DNA of 64,000 nt from DATJOJ01 sp035507035 (GTDB lineage: Bacteria; Acidobacteriota; Terriglobia; Terriglobales; Acidobacteriaceae), in assembly GCA_035507035.1 (NCBI GenBank), contig DATJOJ010000007.1:115504-179503 (forward strand), in the 5' to 3' direction. Shown piece after piece: positions 61,788 through 64,000 of this stretch. Below the pieces are notes generated by a model. It was not told the DNA's origin, did no database searches, and saw only the letters and a list, made by a program, of their open reading frames with translations. The position numbers and the translations under genes were made by a program. Positions within the stretch are counted from its first letter, which is position 1. Each line of letters opens with the position of its first letter.

Positions 61788-61824
61788 GGGGTGCCCCGCT
61801 CCTTGCCGCTTTTGCAAGGGGCGG
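61788..61824. repeat. REP-like palindrome
   Basis: A 37-base element with head GGGGTGCCCC and the CGCTCCTTGC/GCAAGGGGCG stem, between the dienelactone hydrolase and Dph6-like genes. Other copies: 55520, 63287 and 63573 (inverted). It may influence transcript ends, but no T-tract is present. Confidence 0.65.
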
Positions 61825-61845
61825 ATCGTTCATAATCACACTACG

Positions 61846-62511
61846 ATGAAACGAACTCTACTTTCCTGGAGCAGCGGCAAAGATAGCGCCTGGGCCCTCC
61901 ACGTTCTCCGCCAGCAAAACGAATACGAAATCGTCGGCCTGCTGACCACATTCAATCGGGTCTTCGATCGTGTCGCCATGCACGGCGTGCGCCGCCAGCT
62001 GGTCGAGCCGCAGGCCACTGCCGTCGGTGTTCCTCTGTGGGAAGTCGATCTGCCATCGCCCTGCTCCAACGCCGACTACGAAGCCATCATGCGGGAGACC
62101 TGCAAAGCTGCGGTCCTCGCCGGCATCGAATACATCGCCTTTGGCGATCTTTTCCTCACCGACATTCGTGCCTACCGCGAGAAGCAGCTGCAGGGTTCGG
62201 GATTACAACCGATTTTTCCCGTCTGGGGCCTGCCCACGCGCGAACTGGCTCATACCATGATCGCCGCCGGCGTGAAGGCCAAGCTCGCCTGCATCGATTG
62301 CCAGCGCTTGAGCGCGAGCTTCGCCGGCCGCGACTTCGACGAGAAATTACTTTCCGAGTTTCCGCCGGAAACCGATCCCTGCGGCGAGAACGGAGAGTTT
62401 CATACCTTCGTTTACGCCGGACCCATGTTCCGTCATCCGCTCCCGCTCGCCGTCGGAGAAGTCGTACGCCGCGAGCAATTCGCCTTCGCCGATCTGCTGC
62501 TCGTCCCGTAA
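61846..62511 (+). CDS. Dph6/DUF71-family ATP pyrophosphatase
   Basis: A 221-residue N-type ATP pyrophosphatase. The PP-loop reads SWSSGKDSAWAL (SGGKDS-like) near the N-terminus; IAFGDLFLTDIRAYRE and CGENGEFHTFVYAGP are DUF71 signatures, as in diphthine-ammonia ligase and bacterial homologues. Bacteria lack diphthamide, so the role is unknown; homologues have been linked to cobalamin-related or other amide-forming reactions. It stands between two repeat elements. Confidence 0.87.
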   Translation: MKRTLLSWSSGKDSAWALHVLRQQNEYEIVGLLTTFNRVFDRVAMHGVRRQLVEPQATAVGVPLWEVDLPSPCSNADYEAIMRETCKAAVLAGIEYIAFGDLFLTDIRAYREKQLQGSGLQPIFPVWGLPTRELAHTMIAAGVKAKLACIDCQRLSASFAGRDFDEKLLSEFPPETDPCGENGEFHTFVYAGPMFRHPLPLAVGEVVRREQFAFADLLLVP

Positions 62512-62518
62512 TCAAATC

Positions 62519-62568
62519 GGGGTGCCCCATTCTTAACGGAGTGCTCTACCACGACGTTAAGGGTGGGG
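62519..62568. repeat. Larger REP-like hairpin (GGGGTGCCCCATTCTTAACG head)
   Basis: A 50-base element with arms CCCCATTCTTAACG and CGTTAAGGGTGGGG around an 18-base loop. It shares the GGGGTGCCCC head with the shorter palindromes at 61788 and 63287 but has a longer stem-loop. Confidence 0.55.
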
Positions 62569-62747
62569 ATTTTCTCCAAATCTTGTCAAGAGGTGTTTCT
62601 CATTGAATTTCCCCTATACCACTGATTCCAATCAGAAAATAAACTTCTCGAAAATGGCCATTCACCCCCTCCGGTTTGATATTCTGGAAGTAGATGGAGA
62701 AATAAGGCAAACATCTTATAGCTGTACAAAGAAAAAAGATCTCCAGG

Positions 62748-62771
62748 CGCGGACTCTACGTCCGCGTTTTT
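62748..62771 (+). terminator. Rho-independent terminator (probably bidirectional)
   Basis: A perfect 7-bp stem, CGCGGAC/GTCCGCG with a TCTAC loop, followed by TTTTT; an A-run (AAAAAA) lies 10-15 bases upstream, so it could end transcripts from both sides. It sits eight bases before the chosen start of the nuclease gene. Confidence 0.6.
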
Positions 62772-62779
62772 GCTTTGTC

Positions 62780-63364
62780 ATGAAAAACACTCTTATCAGG
62801 TCTCATGGTATCTCGCCGCGCTTGTCTCTAAAGCGCCGGGGCGAGGTCGCAGAGGCCGCATTTCTCCACAAAGTCGGCAGCATGGGTTTCAGCGTAGCCA
62901 AGCCCTGGGGTGATAGCGATCCATACGACTTCATCGTTCAATCCGGAAGCAAGTGCTGGCGAGTGCAGGTAAAGTCCGCCTACGTCAAGAATGAGGGAGG
63001 ATATTCGACGTCGTTGTTTGGCGGCACTCGACGAAGGGGATACACCCACGATGACATCGACTTCCTGGTGGCGTATGCGGTGCCAGAAGATGTGTGGTAC
63101 GTCGTACCCGTGGACGTTTTCCGCCGAGCAAAGCAAATCCGCTTCTATCCGGGCAGCCCGACCTCGGAGTACGAGAAATATCGCGAAGCCTGGTGTTTGA
63201 TGGCATGTCCGAGAGACGGAAAGATGAAAGACGAAGTTGAGGTGGAGCAGAGGTGTGAGGTGTGTCCGAGAGGAAAACCGCTCACGGGGGTGCCCCGCTC
63301 CTTGCCGCTTTTGCAAGGGGCGGGCCAACGAATCCGTCCCGATCTGGCAGCCGCGGTTCTATGA
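62780..63364 (+). CDS. PD-(D/E)XK nuclease-like protein
   Basis: A 194-residue protein from the ATG at 62780; a TTG at 62603 gives 59 more residues but would run across the terminator hairpin. RRGEVAEAAFLHKVG, then DPYDFIV and QVKSAYVK, form the E...D...QxK core of group I intron-associated PD-(D/E)XK endonucleases, which are common as free-standing genes in acidobacteria. The C-terminal 30 residues read into a REP-like palindrome (63287-63324), so the natural end may have been altered by repeat insertion. Its target is unknown. Confidence 0.75.
   Translation: MKNTLIRSHGISPRLSLKRRGEVAEAAFLHKVGSMGFSVAKPWGDSDPYDFIVQSGSKCWRVQVKSAYVKNEGGYSTSLFGGTRRRGYTHDDIDFLVAYAVPEDVWYVVPVDVFRRAKQIRFYPGSPTSEYEKYREAWCLMACPRDGKMKDEVEVEQRCEVCPRGKPLTGVPRSLPLLQGAGQRIRPDLAAAVL
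63287..63324 (+). repeat. REP-like palindrome, left flank of transposase remnant
   Basis: Same 37-38 base palindrome as at 61788, plus orientation. It is inside the 3' end of the nuclease reading frame and directly abuts the REP-associated transposase fragment. Confidence 0.65.
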
Positions 63365-63560
63365 TTTTCAATGTCTGGACCGAGCGCAAGCGGGTCGAGA
63401 AGTTAGACTACATCCACAACAATCCAGTAAAGCGCGGATTGGTCGCCGAGCCGGAACAATGGCGCTGGAGTAGCTATCGCAGCTATGCGTTCGGGGAGCC
63501 GGGGCTAGTTCGAGTCAACGACAGCGACATCATGAAAATGACGATGAGGACTTGGGTGGC
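63325..63560 (+). pseudogene. REP-associated tyrosine transposase (RAYT) remnant
   Basis: Only the C-terminal part of a RAYT (IS200-like Y1 transposase that mobilises REP palindromes) remains: WQPRFYDF, then NVWTERKRVEKLDYIHNNP, KRGLVAEPEQWRWSSYRSY and GLVRVNDSD. The first piece is in one frame and the rest in another, joined by one extra base near 63365-63371, so the copy is frameshifted. The N-terminal HUH nuclease part is missing, replaced at 63324 by the palindrome. It is flanked by palindromes in opposite orientation and cannot be functional. Confidence 0.8.
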
Positions 63561-63572
63561 CAAACGTCTACT

Positions 63573-63609
63573 CCCGCCCTTTGCAAAACCGGCAAGGAAC
63601 GGGGCACCC
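63573..63609 (-). repeat. REP-like palindrome, inverted right flank
   Basis: The reverse complement of the palindrome at 63287, with the GGGGCACCC head at its right end. Together the two enclose the RAYT remnant, 63287-63609, in a BIME-like arrangement. Confidence 0.65.
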
Positions 63610-63665
63610 GGCGTTTTGACCCTTAGCTACTTCGCGGGGCCGACTCCGATGAGCAGCATCTCTGC

Positions 63666-64000
63666 TTACGCGCCTTCCCAGAGTTCCCGATTAGCATTGG
63701 CGACACTGCGAGTTCCCCGCGCCCCAGAAGCCCACGCCGCCGCAAAGATGAAACATGCAACCCAGCCCATCGCTGGTGTGCCTACAAGTAGCACCACGTT
63801 TTCCAGCATGCCACCTAACACAGCACCAAGAAGATTTGCGCTCAAACCAGATGCCAGGGATGACATCCTGTCGATTCTCGATGAGAAAATAAGGCCGGAA
63901 AAAATGACTGGGAGCCCTGCCCAAACACTCGCTAAGCTCACCTTGGCAACCGTCGACAGGCCGCTAAGATCCGTATAACCGACAATCGGCCCCACCGCCA
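63666..64000 (-). CDS. Membrane protein, C-terminal part (spermidine synthase-like membrane domain?)
   Basis: The last about 110 residues of a minus-strand protein that enters from beyond the window. Four hydrophobic helices are visible. SANLLGAVLGGMLENVVLLVG resembles the helices of fused membrane/spermidine synthase-like proteins, and the end is basic and short. The methionine at 63995 need not be the start. Family assignment is tentative. Confidence 0.55.
   Translation of the reverse strand, partial: AVGPIVGYTDLSGLSTVAKVSLASVWAGLPVIFSGLIFSSRIDRMSSLASGLSANLLGAVLGGMLENVVLLVGTPAMGWVACFIFAAAWASGARGTRSVANANRELWEGA

Noticed and set aside
1..64000. tRNA, rRNA or CRISPR arrays
   Set aside because: Reading the intergenic regions by eye I saw no tRNA-like GTTCRA-containing cloverleafs, no rRNA and no regularly spaced repeats; a covariance-model search would be needed to exclude small RNAs.

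Overview
The window looks like a stretch of an acidobacterial chromosome (phylum Acidobacteriota, probably class Terriglobia). This is inferred from gene content and style, not from a marker gene: a long SBBP/DUF11 secreted protein, a GloVer-repeat protein, large secreted M13, M28 (PSMA-like) and P1 peptidases, a CcmE of the Cys type, several sigma-54 activators, and dispersed GC-rich palindromes such as the TCATCCYGA family. Genes are dense, on both strands, with many ATGA stop/start overlaps. No rRNA, tRNA, CRISPR array, prophage or complete insertion sequence was seen.

Layout. 0-1.3 kb: a degenerate receiver protein overlapping a DksA/TraR-type zinc-finger gene, then a small predicted secreted protein. 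1.3-3.2 kb: a RIC (YtfE/ScdA) iron-centre repair protein behind a perfect CRP-like site, and a family 2 glycosyltransferase. 3.5-7 kb: a sulfate assimilation run (fused ATP sulfurylase/APS kinase, TauE/SafE permease, CysQ). 7-11.6 kb: a phytoene-desaturase-like oxidoreductase, a lipase-maturation-factor-like membrane protein and a GloVer-repeat secreted protein. 11.7-16 kb: a signalling block with a sigma-54 activator lacking a receiver, a PilZ protein and a histidine kinase/NtrC-type response regulator pair. 16-19.3 kb: a giant SBBP protein. 19.5-23.5 kb: System I cytochrome c maturation genes ccmABCD and ccmE, with a predicted secreted alpha/beta hydrolase between them that has a near-consensus sigma-54 promoter.

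23.7-38.5 kb: mixed metabolism and secreted hydrolases (cupredoxin-like protein, DnaJ-type zinc-repeat membrane protein, M13 peptidase, ThiC, MarC, M28 peptidase, SufT-like protein, P1 peptidase), a GGDEF/EAL protein and methyltransferases. 38.5-47.5 kb: two APC permeases, a nitroreductase/MarR operon behind twin palindromic operators, a GcvT-like protein and two tandem FAD oxidoreductases. 47.8-54.2 kb: a redox module on the minus strand, made of monohaem cytochrome c, four-cluster Fe-S protein, NrfD-type quinone-reactive membrane protein, a histidine kinase with CxxCH and CX4CH motifs in its periplasmic domain, an NtrC-type regulator and an archaemetzincin, mostly with overlapping ends and with a CRP-like site upstream. 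54.3-56.6 kb: a zinc metallopeptidase followed by an ATP-grasp ligase. 56.8-62.5 kb: ornithine-cyclodeaminase-like protein, class V aminotransferase, PilZ-SPOR fusion, dienelactone hydrolase and a Dph6/DUF71 ATP pyrophosphatase. 62.5-64 kb: a repeat-rich end with a PD-(D/E)XK nuclease gene, a broken REP-associated transposase between inverted palindromes, and the C-terminus of a membrane protein that runs off the window.

How parts fit. The ccm genes would mature the c-type haem proteins seen here (the monohaem cytochrome and, if the motifs are real haem sites, the sensor kinase). The NrfD module with its haem-sensor kinase and sigma-54 regulator looks like a self-sensing electron-transfer unit. 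The best leads for something undescribed are that unit, the metallopeptidase/ATP-grasp pair, and the sigma-54-promoted secreted hydrolase with an EF-hand-like loop.
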